Source: a virus. Taken from it: a stretch of DNA of 28,946 nucleotides. The number at the start of each line of letters is the position of its first letter. Position 1 is the stretch's first letter. Made by a program: the position numbers and the translations under genes. The notes below the pieces were generated by a model. The model saw only the letters and a program-made list of their open reading frames with translations, made no database searches and was not told the origin of the DNA. Shown piece by piece: positions 22,832-28,946 of this stretch. The DNA is taken from positions 1-28,946 of the IMG/VR virus record IMGVR_UViG_3300020171_000101, one strand, 5' to 3'.

Positions 22832-22926
22832 GTTTCAATCCACGCACCCGCACGGGGTGCGACATTTCACTTTTCTTTTCTTCCTATCTTTAAAGTTTCA
22901 ATCCACGCACCCGCACGGGGTGCGAC
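22832..22926 (-). CRISPR. type I-C-like CRISPR mini-array: two repeats, one spacer
   Basis: Two identical 32-bp repeats (22832-22863 and 22895-22926) flank one 31-bp purine-rich spacer (22864-22894). The repeat is the same as the solitary copy at 141-172. In minus orientation it begins GTCGCACCCC, carries a 7-bp internal hairpin and ends ATTGAAAC, the hallmark of type I-C repeats. There are no cas genes in the window. The transcript would come from the small genes to the right and stop at the terminator at 22772-22808. The spacer is low complexity (mostly A and G on the minus strand) and I see no match to it elsewhere in the window. Confidence 0.9.
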
Positions 22927-23066
22927 TGCTTAGGCATATACCTTATAGTATGTGCCTTGAGTTTCGCTTCATTAATTTTACAACTTTCTTCGTGTTGTAT
23001 CCCAAACCCCCTTACATCATCAGAAATACGCCCAAAGTATGATTTTTTATACACTTTTCTTTTCAT
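22890..23066 (-). CDS. 58-aa small protein whose 3' end runs through a CRISPR repeat
   Basis: The start at 23066 follows AAAGGAGAAAGATTAT. The chain begins MKRKVYKKSYFGRISDDVRG and continues FGIQHEESCKINEAKLKAHT. The last 11 codons (SHPVRVRGLKL) are encoded by the CRISPR repeat at 22895-22926 plus the first spacer bases, which supply the stop. The N-terminal 45 residues look like an ordinary small phage protein with no recognisable family. The repeat probably inserted into, or replaced, the original 3' end. Confidence 0.6.
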   Translation of the reverse strand: MKRKVYKKSYFGRISDDVRGFGIQHEESCKINEAKLKAHTIRYMPKQSHPVRVRGLKL

Positions 23067-23087
23067 ATAATCTTTCTCCTTTATCTT

Positions 23088-23258
23088 TCATTCTATTTTA
23101 ACACTTTCTATATTGTCTATAATGTTAGTAATATCTAATCTGAAAATTTTGTTAGTCTTTGTATTTTTAAACTCTAACCCATATCTTTTTTTACCGCGAT
23201 AATCATCGTTTGAAACTTCTACCTTAATTAGTGTATCGGGAATTTTATTTTCAACCAT
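23088..23258 (-). CDS. 56-aa small protein, unknown
   Basis: The start at 23258 has GGAGG about 4 nt upstream. The protein begins MVENKIPDTLIKVEVSNDDY, has a basic turn (RGKKRYG) and ends with an Ile-rich segment (LDITNIIDNIESVKIE). It is probably a small beta-alpha fold; no family is recognised. It is the second of three short genes between the prepilin peptidase and the CRISPR mini-array. Confidence 0.6.
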   Translation of the reverse strand: MVENKIPDTLIKVEVSNDDYRGKKRYGLEFKNTKTNKIFRLDITNIIDNIESVKIE

Positions 23259-23284
23259 TTTCCTCCGTCCTTTTGGGTGGTGAG

Positions 23285-23470
23285 TTATTCTAATTTTAAA
23301 CTTTCCTTCTTCTCAATCTTCTCTGATAAATTGCCTTTATGGAAATTTAAACGTATCTGTCCGGTAAAACAATTTAGTCCAATTTCAGAAACCAGATTGC
23401 TTAATAATTTAATATCGTTGACTAAATTCGACGCACTCGCGCCTCTTGTAATCCCTGTTATCTTATCCAT
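23285..23470 (-). CDS. 61-aa small protein overlapping the prepilin peptidase end
   Basis: The frame is open further upstream (to 23725), but that part is an out-of-frame shadow of the peptidase gene. I therefore use the ATG at 23470 (MDKITGITRGASASNLVNDI), which overlaps the peptidase end by 13 nt. The chain is mostly helical (KLLSNLVSEIGLN) and ends in a charged tail (SEKIEKKESLKLE). The ribosome-binding site is weak, so translation may depend on coupling. The function is unknown; it may be a partner of the peptidase, given the overlap. Confidence 0.5.
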   Translation of the reverse strand: MDKITGITRGASASNLVNDIKLLSNLVSEIGLNCFTGQIRLNFHKGNLSEKIEKKESLKLE

Positions 23471-23823
23471 ATAAACGGTATACTTACCAATCCTAAAAAA
23501 GGTGTGTACGGTAAAATCCCAAACTCTATTTTTATCCGTCGATAAACTGCAATACATATTCCTGTCAATACAAATATCGGCAGTACCCACCAACCTAAGA
23601 ACGCTCCAACCATTGCCAATAACTTTACATCGCCGCCGCATATTGTTTTTCTCTGATAGAATATTACAGCAATACCAAATATAACTAATGCCGGTAACCA
23701 ATGCCGCGTTAATATCAATCCCCACGCAATCGCCGGTATCACTATGACGTTAGGAATTACTAACCATTTAATATCGGTTATACATAACACAAGCATAAAA
23801 ATTATAAACAAAAGGTATGTCAT
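23458..23823 (-). CDS. prepilin peptidase-like protein (A24 / CpaA-TadV type)
   Basis: A 121-aa integral membrane aspartic peptidase homologue. Asp17 sits in CITDIKWLVIPN, matching the first catalytic Asp (D-x6-IPN). Asp65 sits in ICGGDVKLLAMVGAFLG, matching the GGGDxK second motif. LPYTPFLGL near residue 104 matches the conserved P[FY]xP. Five hydrophobic segments are seen. The length suits the short CpaA/TadV forms that lack the N-methyltransferase domain of PilD. These enzymes cut short basic leaders from prepilins at the cytoplasmic face. No pilin or Tad genes are visible here. The gene overlaps its neighbours on both sides, so it belongs to the phage packaging/capsid operon. Confidence 0.82.
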   Translation of the reverse strand: MTYLLFIIFMLVLCITDIKWLVIPNVIVIPAIAWGLILTRHWLPALVIFGIAVIFYQRKTICGGDVKLLAMVGAFLGWWVLPIFVLTGICIAVYRRIKIEFGILPYTPFLGLVSIPFIWIR

Positions 23824-24062
23824 TTCTTTTTTTCATCCTCGATAACTTCATCTTTTTGATTACGTGCCATAACTTCCTGTTCATCTAATTTTGCTCTTTC
23901 TTCCTGCGGTTTAGCAAGATATCTCTTTTGCTTTTCTATCGGATTAACTTCTTCCCCGCCCATCATCTCAGACATTTTAGCTTGCATATTATCCATCATT
24001 TCCTGCATCTGGCTCATCATATCAGCCATTTCCTGCATCATTGCTTGCATATTCTCATCCAT
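23820..24062 (-). CDS. 80-aa protein with a methionine-rich helix
   Basis: The start at 24062 lies just after the upstream stop and is preferred over an upstream in-frame ATG inside the preceding gene. Residues 1-36 (MDENMQAMMQEMADMM, then SQMQEMMDNMQAKMSEMM) hold 14 methionines and form a likely amphipathic helix or coiled coil. The rest is charged (EKQKRYLAKPQEERAKLDEQ) and ends in a Lys run. Its stop overlaps the start of the prepilin peptidase gene (ATGA). It could be a scaffold-type or metal-binding helix; no family is recognised. Confidence 0.6.
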   Translation of the reverse strand: MDENMQAMMQEMADMMSQMQEMMDNMQAKMSEMMGGEEVNPIEKQKRYLAKPQEERAKLDEQEVMARNQKDEVIEDEKKK

Positions 24063-24063
24063 T

Positions 24064-24402
24064 TTAGTTCTTCTTCTTAATTTCCGCGTCAATCTTGCCA
24101 ATAAACTGTTCCGGTATCCTTAACACCCAAGACAAAATATATATTTCGTGGTCTAATAATTTAAGCTGAAATATATCCGCGTCCGTTGCCCTGTCTAATG
24201 CTGTAATTGCCTTACGTTTCTTTGCTTTATCTATATAATCCTCAACTAATAAACAAAATTCTTTCCAGCCGAACGTATCAGACTTGATAAGCTTTTCAAG
24301 AGATTGCGACTTAACCAACATTTCAGTAAGCCATTTTTCTCTATCTAATCTTACCTGCTCATCTGTTTTGACTTCTTTTTTCTTAAAGAGATTCCCCAAC
24401 AT
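24064..24402 (-). CDS. 112-aa helical phage protein after portal
   Basis: It starts MLGNLFKKKEVKTDEQVRLD and overlaps the portal stop by 20 nt. The chain is helical and charged, with WLTEMLVKSQSLEKLIKSD, FCLLVEDYIDKAKKR and HEIYILSWVLRIPEQFIGKI. Small helical proteins behind the portal gene often serve as assembly factors or accessory packaging proteins. There are no motifs beyond this, so it is named by context only. Confidence 0.6.
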   Translation of the reverse strand: MLGNLFKKKEVKTDEQVRLDREKWLTEMLVKSQSLEKLIKSDTFGWKEFCLLVEDYIDKAKKRKAITALDRATDADIFQLKLLDHEIYILSWVLRIPEQFIGKIDAEIKKKN

Positions 24403-26431
24403 CTGCCGGCACTCCTTGTCCTTGCGCTAACTTCTGCTTTAACGCTTCCAACGCCTGCCCTGCGCCTTGCCCTAAGACGTTGTTATCTTGTCCGGGCATA
24501 CCACTCGGCGCGGCTAACTTCGCCCTGGCTTCCATCTGTAACCTCTGCATTTCTGCCACTATCGCTTGTTTAGGCGGTAATATCTTCTGCCAATCCTTAA
24601 TCCCACGCGCTGTTAACCCGTCTTTAAGAATATTCCATACCGCTAACATATTCCCGCTTATCATTGGCACAGGTAAATACCTGTCTTGCAAATCATTAGC
24701 CACTAAAATATTCCATTGCTGGTCAGAGTTTTGGCTAGTCCCGTTCCACGTATAATCAAACTGCCCGGCTATATCGTCTTTACTCCACGTTGGATTAACT
24801 CCTTGCTTCACGTACTCCGGCATATTACCTTGTGTCGGGAATATCGGTTCGCCTGTATCTCCTACAATCCTGCGTTCCATTCCTTCCGGCATACGGTCAA
24901 AATAATAGTCGTAGTTCCATTGACATATTTTCTTTAGGATTAAATAACATCTTTGTAGCAAAGGTTCACGCCCGATGTTTCCTTCCTGGATAATCCCTGA
25001 AAACTGGGTAGCAGTAGTCTTACCTTGCGGCGCATCTGGCTGCGCGCCTACATTCCAACTCGATATATTGCTTATCCGTTCAGCAAAGTTTAATAACTGC
25101 TGTTCCATCTCAATCCCGATTGCCTTGACATCGCCTACTTCCAGCACTCTAACATCGCCCGGCTGGTCTTCCTCCCATATCGCCCCGGGATAAATTAACG
25201 GTTTCTCCCACTCCTCACCTGTCAACGTGCGCCGTTTAACGAATATCTTTTGCATCGCAAGCCAGGCATTATCCATTATAGTCTTATGCAAATCGTTAAG
25301 CTCACCTTGTGTCTTAAACAGCTTCTCCGTCATTGACCTGCCTTCAAATTCTTCTGTTTCCTCGAATTCTCCTCGGATATATACTCTATCTGGAAACGGT
25401 TTACGCCTGTAATACCAATGATTGATTTCGAGCAACTCCTCTTCTTTTAACGACACATCACACACAACTTCCTGCTCAATCGCTTCCGGGTCTTGCAAAT
25501 CTATCTCGTTATTTTTATTAAACGGCAACCTGCCGTACCAATGGAAACATTCAATCATCGTTTCTCTATCAGCGACAACAGCGTCAACGCCTGTCTTATT
25601 CCCGTCTTTACGCCCTAACCTAATCTTATCTACGCTATCTTTAATATATCGTTCCTGCTGCGATTTTAACATCATTTCGTTGATTGTTAAATAAAATCTA
25701 TCACCTTCCCAGAATAAACGCTGTCCTCTTTTAGCCGACGAAGAATAAACATAATCCTGAAACCGGATATATTTTAACTGCGGCGCGTTGATTAATTCTT
25801 CATCTTTCGCAACCCAAACTTCTTGCGGCGGGCCCGGCTGGTATCCGTTCATCATAAACTCTGCTTGCTTAACCTGAATATCCGGATCATCAGGCAGTAT
25901 CATTTCTTGCTGCCCAGTTGCAGGGTTAACAAACGTCATCGCTTCTTCTTTGATAATCATAGAGTCAAATTCCTGTACCCAACAAAACTTTAAGACGGCA
26001 AATGGAAGCTTAATCATCTGCTTAAAGAAATAACTACTGTTTTCATACAGCCGGACTTTTTCCCTCAACGTCATATCTGTAAAATCAGTTACCGCGTCTT
26101 GCTTGGATACATCAGACGATTCAACTCCCTTAGCTTTCATAAACGGCTGCTGGCTAAATAGAATATTCATCAACCTCGCCCAGATAGCGTCAACTATCCA
26201 TTCGGTTAATGCAACAAAATAGTTGGACGCACCGTCCCAAGGCACATTACACTCTTTACCAGCTAAATCCCATTTGGTCTGTTGGTTATACTGCGCCTCA
26301 CACCGCGCGGCTAACCTATACCGCTTATCATTACCAGCCAAAGAATCCTTAATTTCCTTGCAGATAATCTGCGCTAGTTGTTTAGCTTGAGTAGTATCAA
26401 CTTGAATTTTCGGGTCTGTTAAAGCTTCCAT
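24383..26431 (-). CDS. portal protein
   Basis: A 682-aa portal of the large podovirus type. Evidence includes the N-terminal region YRLAARCEAQYNQQTKWD then GKECNVPWDGASNYFVALTE, a membrane-unlike helical core, and YSSSAKRGQRLFWEGDRFYL. The crown/stem region (KLFKTQGELNDLHKTIMDNA, QLLNFAERISNISSWNVG, TTATQFSGIIQEGNIGREPL) is typical of portals that form the dodecameric DNA gate. The gene follows terL with an 11-nt gap and has GAGGTAAAAAATT before its ATG. The Gln/Gly-rich C-terminus is probably exposed inside the head. Confidence 0.82.
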   Translation of the reverse strand: MEALTDPKIQVDTTQAKQLAQIICKEIKDSLAGNDKRYRLAARCEAQYNQQTKWDLAGKECNVPWDGASNYFVALTEWIVDAIWARLMNILFSQQPFMKAKGVESSDVSKQDAVTDFTDMTLREKVRLYENSSYFFKQMIKLPFAVLKFCWVQEFDSMIIKEEAMTFVNPATGQQEMILPDDPDIQVKQAEFMMNGYQPGPPQEVWVAKDEELINAPQLKYIRFQDYVYSSSAKRGQRLFWEGDRFYLTINEMMLKSQQERYIKDSVDKIRLGRKDGNKTGVDAVVADRETMIECFHWYGRLPFNKNNEIDLQDPEAIEQEVVCDVSLKEEELLEINHWYYRRKPFPDRVYIRGEFEETEEFEGRSMTEKLFKTQGELNDLHKTIMDNAWLAMQKIFVKRRTLTGEEWEKPLIYPGAIWEEDQPGDVRVLEVGDVKAIGIEMEQQLLNFAERISNISSWNVGAQPDAPQGKTTATQFSGIIQEGNIGREPLLQRCYLILKKICQWNYDYYFDRMPEGMERRIVGDTGEPIFPTQGNMPEYVKQGVNPTWSKDDIAGQFDYTWNGTSQNSDQQWNILVANDLQDRYLPVPMISGNMLAVWNILKDGLTARGIKDWQKILPPKQAIVAEMQRLQMEARAKLAAPSGMPGQDNNVLGQGAGQALEALKQKLAQGQGVPADVGESL

Positions 26432-26442
26432 AATTTTTTACC

Positions 26443-27765
26443 TCACATACTGGAGATTGCTGGTCGTTTAGGTTGTGTAGTCTTTTTGTTTTGTATATCT
26501 ATTGGAGCGAATATTTGTACTGCAATATATTGTAATGCTTCCTGCAAATGGTCATAAAAACCATCTTTCCAGGGCAAGTCTTTTTTAATTCCTGATTCTT
26601 GCCCCTCTTTTAATGTCGGATATCTATAACCTCCAAGAAATCCATCATTGATAATCCTGCAAGAATTATCAATTTGTAAACACGGAAGTCCATCTATAAT
26701 TGTATTTATCTTTTTTTCGATTATTTGTTTGCGTAAAGAATATTCACTATGTTTGATACTCAACTGTATTTTTTTTGACTGTAATATTTGATACGACGTA
26801 AAATCAGACTTATCATTTCCCATCATAAATTCCGGTCCGCCATAATGAATACAATTCGCTCCAACAAATTTAGTATTCAGTAACGGTATAACTTGCGTAT
26901 CCACAAATTGTTCTATCCCAATATTACTACCCAATATTTCAGCTAATACTTTAAAATACTTCCCGTCCCATTGTGTCGCCACAAATGCCGGATGCCTACG
27001 CCCGCTATCCCATCCGCAACGCAATGGCAATTGGTTATTAAACTGTAATGATTTCTTATGCAATAATTCCAAATAACCCTGGAAATAAGGCGTACCGTCA
27101 GGAGTAAAACCATACTGCCCTTCAAGATATTTCTTTCTCCACGAAGGAGGAAGTTTCTCTAAGTCGGCAATATATCCTTGCGGCAAATGTTCTTTATTCT
27201 CATACGTTGAAGCGTGAATTGTATAATAATCAGAATCAGGATTAATTTCAAACTGTTTAAATAACCAATGATTTTCATTCGGCGGATTCGACGTTAACCA
27301 CCCTTGCGTTTTGCCAACATCTCTTAATGATAATCTCCCTTTTAATCTTTCGAATATTCCTTCTTCACCCTCTTCCGCCTCATCTATATAAAACCAACCC
27401 AAATTAAACGAACCTAAACCCACACCGTCTTTTAATTCTCTAAAATAAATCTCTGAACCGTTAACGAACACAATGTGATGTTCAGTTTTGTTATATGATT
27501 TAATAAAATCAGATGGACATACTTCAAGAAAAGTTTTTAATGTCGTATCTCTTAAATCAGTAAAATCTTTTCTTCCTATCAATCCACAATTCCCAGGATA
27601 AAGAATAGATTTCTTTAAAGCTTCTTGACATCCAGCAAACGTCTTTCCTGCACGCCACGCCCCAATATATAACCGATACTTAGCTTCGCTGGTATGAAAC
27701 GAGGCCTGCTTCGGTTGGGGACAATAGTCCAGGTTTATCTCCAATACGGACGATGATCGTTGCAT
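26443..27765 (-). CDS. terL: terminase large subunit
   Basis: A 440-aa ATPase-nuclease that drives DNA packaging. Walker A is GAWRAGKT (residues 35-42). Walker B with the catalytic Glu is WFYIDEAEE (124-132), and TSNPPNENHWLF (about 158-169) is the coupling motif. The nuclease domain opens with LRCGWDSGRRHPAF, giving the first acidic residue Asp253, and closes near WKDGFYDHLQEALQYIA with a late Asp. The start MQRSSSVLEI overlaps the terS end by 86 nt, an unusually long overlap. An AGGA lies 5 nt upstream. Confidence 0.92.
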   Translation of the reverse strand: MQRSSSVLEINLDYCPQPKQASFHTSEAKYRLYIGAWRAGKTFAGCQEALKKSILYPGNCGLIGRKDFTDLRDTTLKTFLEVCPSDFIKSYNKTEHHIVFVNGSEIYFRELKDGVGLGSFNLGWFYIDEAEEGEEGIFERLKGRLSLRDVGKTQGWLTSNPPNENHWLFKQFEINPDSDYYTIHASTYENKEHLPQGYIADLEKLPPSWRKKYLEGQYGFTPDGTPYFQGYLELLHKKSLQFNNQLPLRCGWDSGRRHPAFVATQWDGKYFKVLAEILGSNIGIEQFVDTQVIPLLNTKFVGANCIHYGGPEFMMGNDKSDFTSYQILQSKKIQLSIKHSEYSLRKQIIEKKINTIIDGLPCLQIDNSCRIINDGFLGGYRYPTLKEGQESGIKKDLPWKDGFYDHLQEALQYIAVQIFAPIDIQNKKTTQPKRPAISSM

Positions 27766-28180
27766 TTATTCCTACTCCGTTTTTATGAGGTTCCATCTCC
27801 TCTTTAGCGGCTTTTAATGATTCGACGGCTGCGCCTAACTTTAACTCATAAATATCCCCAAATATCCCTCTGCTTTTTAAACTTTCGGTCATTGCTTCGT
27901 TGTATATTTTCTCTTGCCTGAGCAACCTGATTTTTTTATTTGCAATTGGAATCTCAGCTAAATTATTCAGAAACTTCTTATGCAAAGACGCTATTAATTT
28001 TTTGCCTCGTTTACCAACAGCAAAGGCATAGACATTCTCGCGAGTTTCTCTAATTTTAAACTCTTCTGTGATAATATTAGCTACCTCTTGCGAGCTTCTC
28101 ATTTCCGCACACAAAACAGCCATCCGTGCTTGCCTATCCCTTAAATTCACGTCTTTCGATTTTAGGTTTTTTCTCTGCAT
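27680..28180 (-). CDS. terS: terminase small subunit-like (DUF2280 type)
   Basis: Residues about 20-95 follow the DUF2280 pattern: AVLCAEMRSSQEVANIITEE, FKIRETRENVYAFAVGKRGK, and LHKKFLNNLAEIPIANKKIR. The first half is probably an HTH that recognises DNA and the second an oligomerisation helix. The start is uncertain: the first ATG (28180) overlaps the previous gene by 47 nt, and a GTG at 28150 or ATG at 28123 are alternatives. Position immediately before terL supports the small-subunit role; DUF2280 proteins often hold this position. Confidence 0.7.
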   Translation of the reverse strand: MQRKNLKSKDVNLRDRQARMAVLCAEMRSSQEVANIITEEFKIRETRENVYAFAVGKRGKKLIASLHKKFLNNLAEIPIANKKIRLLRQEKIYNEAMTESLKSRGIFGDIYELKLGAAVESLKAAKEEMEPHKNGVGINATIIVRIGDKPGLLSPTEAGLVSYQRS

Positions 28181-28382
28181 TGCTTAATATTCGTTTAGCT
28201 TCTGTAATTCTTAATTCCAATAGAATAGGCAGGTGATTGTTTAAATCCCTGCCCATTAACTCCAACTTAGCAATCTTAACAGCGTCGAGCGCTGATAACT
28301 CAAATGTAATATGCTTACTTCCATCTTTATCGAGATATGATTTTTCCAAATATCCTTGCGCTTTAAACTCTATTTTTGGCAT
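28134..28382 (-). CDS. 82-aa small protein, unknown
   Basis: It starts MPKIEFKAQGYLEKSYLDKD with strands followed by a helix (ELSALDAVKIAKLELMGRDL) and a charged tail (KRILSNAEKKPKIERREFKG). There is no Shine-Dalgarno. A TATAAT lies only 1 nt before the ATG, so the start is either leaderless or misplaced. It is the first gene after the inverted-repeat region at 28391-28444 and overlaps terS by 47 nt. No family is recognised. Confidence 0.6.
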   Translation of the reverse strand: MPKIEFKAQGYLEKSYLDKDGSKHITFELSALDAVKIAKLELMGRDLNNHLPILLELRITEAKRILSNAEKKPKIERREFKG

Positions 28383-28390
28383 ATTATATC

Positions 28391-28444
28391 GAGGCGGTCA
28401 GATTATATTTAAAAGATATTATATTATCGTATCCTGCCGCCTCT
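28391..28444. promoter_or_regulatory. inverted repeat with AT-rich centre (operator/promoter candidate)
   Basis: GAGGCGG-TCAG at 28391-28401 pairs with CTG-CCGCCTC at about 28434-28443, with one bulged base, across a 32-nt AT-rich centre. The centre holds minus-strand TATAAT hexamers at 28402-28407 and 28418-28423. No good -35 is seen. The region lies between the terminator at 28463-28492 and the packaging genes, where a late promoter or operator is expected. Confidence 0.45.
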
Positions 28445-28462
28445 AAGGTTATCAAATAAAAA

Positions 28463-28492
28463 AGGTGTCCTTGCTCGTGCACAAGAACACCT
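28463..28492 (-). terminator. intrinsic terminator upstream of the packaging operon
   Basis: On the minus strand AGGTGTTCTTG-tgcacgag-CAAGGACACCT gives an 11-bp stem (one G-U) followed directly by TTTTTTATTT. A second hairpin, TAAGAGG/CCTCTTA (28502-28520), lies just before it. Together they end the transcript of the small genes at 28582-28946 and isolate the packaging operon. Confidence 0.85.
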
Positions 28493-28581
28493 AGAAATTT
28501 ATAAGAGGAGCGACCTCTTAACTTAATCTATAACATACATGTTTAAATAAGTCAACATAATATTACAAGTATCTTGTAAAT

Positions 28582-28770
28582 TTATTTCCTCCTCCTGCTA
28601 TTATAAATCTTCCCTCTTTTCTTCCAGTTCTGCCGTTGAGATTCTCTATGTTTAGCTTCCTTATCCTCAAATTGTTTTAGTCTAATTTGTAGTTGTCTTA
28701 AATTTTCACACTCCTGACAATCCTTAATCGTTTTACACTTCCCCTGCCCTGGTTCAACGGTTAATAGCAT
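28582..28770 (-). CDS. 62-aa basic protein with three cysteines
   Basis: The start at 28770 (MLLTVEPGQGKCKTIKDCQE) has AAAGGAGGT about 5 nt before it; the longer frame to 28833 overlaps the previous gene and lacks such a site. Cys12, Cys18 and Cys21 lie in the first third, and a Gln/Lys/Arg-rich helix and basic tail follow (RQNWKKRGKIYNSRRRK). It is probably nucleic-acid-binding. No family is recognised. The terminator at 28463-28492 ends this transcript. Confidence 0.6.
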   Translation of the reverse strand: MLLTVEPGQGKCKTIKDCQECENLRQLQIRLKQFEDKEAKHRESQRQNWKKRGKIYNSRRRK

Positions 28771-28786
28771 TAAGTACCTCCTTTCT

Positions 28787-28946
28787 TTAATGAAATACGC
28801 TCCACATAAGCACAATAAGCACAATAAGAACACCTAATAACAGCATAAACCTTATAAATTCTCCTGCACTTGCACTATCTCTCATTTTTTTTATCCTCTC
28901 TAATTCTTTTAATTTATACAACGCTTCCGGTAATTTTCTACCTACG
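28787..28946 (-). CDS. small membrane protein, possibly partial
   Basis: The frame is open from the window edge (VGRKLPEALYKLKELERIKK) and continues MRDSASAGEFIRFMLLLGVL then IVLIVLMWSVFH, stop at 28787. A 32-aa version would start at the ATG at 28885, with GAGAGGAT about 8 nt upstream. The hydrophobic C-terminal 18 residues form one membrane helix. Whether the real start lies outside the window cannot be told. It may be a small membrane-anchored accessory protein. Confidence 0.5.
   Translation of the reverse strand, partial: VGRKLPEALYKLKELERIKKMRDSASAGEFIRFMLLLGVLIVLIVLMWSVFH

Noticed and set aside
22961-22974. possible degenerate third CRISPR repeat (GTTTCGCTTC) 34 bp from the repeat at 22895
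   Set aside because: Only the first five bases match the repeat before similarity is lost, and it lies inside the coding part of the 58-aa ORF.
23471-23725. N-terminal extension of the 61-aa ORF up to 23725
   Set aside because: Overlaps the prepilin peptidase in another frame and shows no protein-like pattern; only the part from 23470 is kept.

Overview
The window is a stretch of a tailed dsDNA phage genome (Caudoviricetes, podovirus-like) or prophage, AT-rich by eye. Nearly every gene lies on the minus strand, so the map reads right to left. Phage identity rests on a terminase large subunit with Walker A/B motifs, a DUF2280-like small terminase subunit, a 682-aa portal, an N4-gp56-type major capsid protein, a tail nozzle/adaptor pair, tail fibres, an ejection-type protein with a C-terminal S74-like chaperone, and a 1677-aa polyvalent protein. 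Sec signal peptides, an O-antigen-polymerase-like membrane protein and a glycoside hydrolase suggest a Gram-negative host with surface polysaccharide. The taxon cannot be fixed from sequence alone.

Layout, right to left. 28.9-28.4 kb: two small genes, then a good intrinsic terminator. 28.4-24.0 kb: small ORF, terS, terL, portal and two small proteins, densely overlapped. 23.8-22.8 kb: a prepilin-peptidase (A24) homologue, three small ORFs, and a two-repeat/one-spacer type I-C-like CRISPR mini-array ending at an intrinsic terminator. 22.7-19.9 kb: scaffold-like protein, major capsid protein and an exported decoration-like protein. 19.9-15.0 kb: Wzy/O-antigen-ligase-like membrane protein, exported fibre and decoration-like proteins, and an exported clan-A glycoside hydrolase. 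14.9-12.7 kb: small membrane proteins (possible lysis genes) interrupted by the only plus-strand gene, an HNH endonuclease with its own promoter. 12.7-1.15 kb: tail adaptor, nozzle, fibres, ejection proteins, polyvalent protein and a VRR-NUC nuclease, followed by hairpins. 1.0-0 kb: a separate operon from a near-consensus promoter, with a leaderless ribbon-helix-helix regulator, a structured leader, three small proteins (two Cys-rich), a solitary CRISPR repeat and a partial gene.

Two unusual systems stand out. (1) Three identical 32-bp type I-C-like CRISPR repeats occur at two loci with no cas genes. They are candidates for phage RNA anti-CRISPRs (solitary repeat units) or an inter-phage mini-array. 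(2) The phage encodes its own prepilin peptidase, and four of its virion-type proteins (major capsid, scaffold-like, ejection, fibre) start with short leaders resembling Flp/type IVb prepilin leaders (basic-hydrophobic, ending D-x-[RK]-G). Four further late proteins carry Sec-type signal peptides. Together this suggests that membrane export or leader processing is part of this phage's assembly or host-surface remodelling. A third point is the HNH gene, whose insertion left a diverged duplicate of the neighbouring gene's 3' end on its other side.
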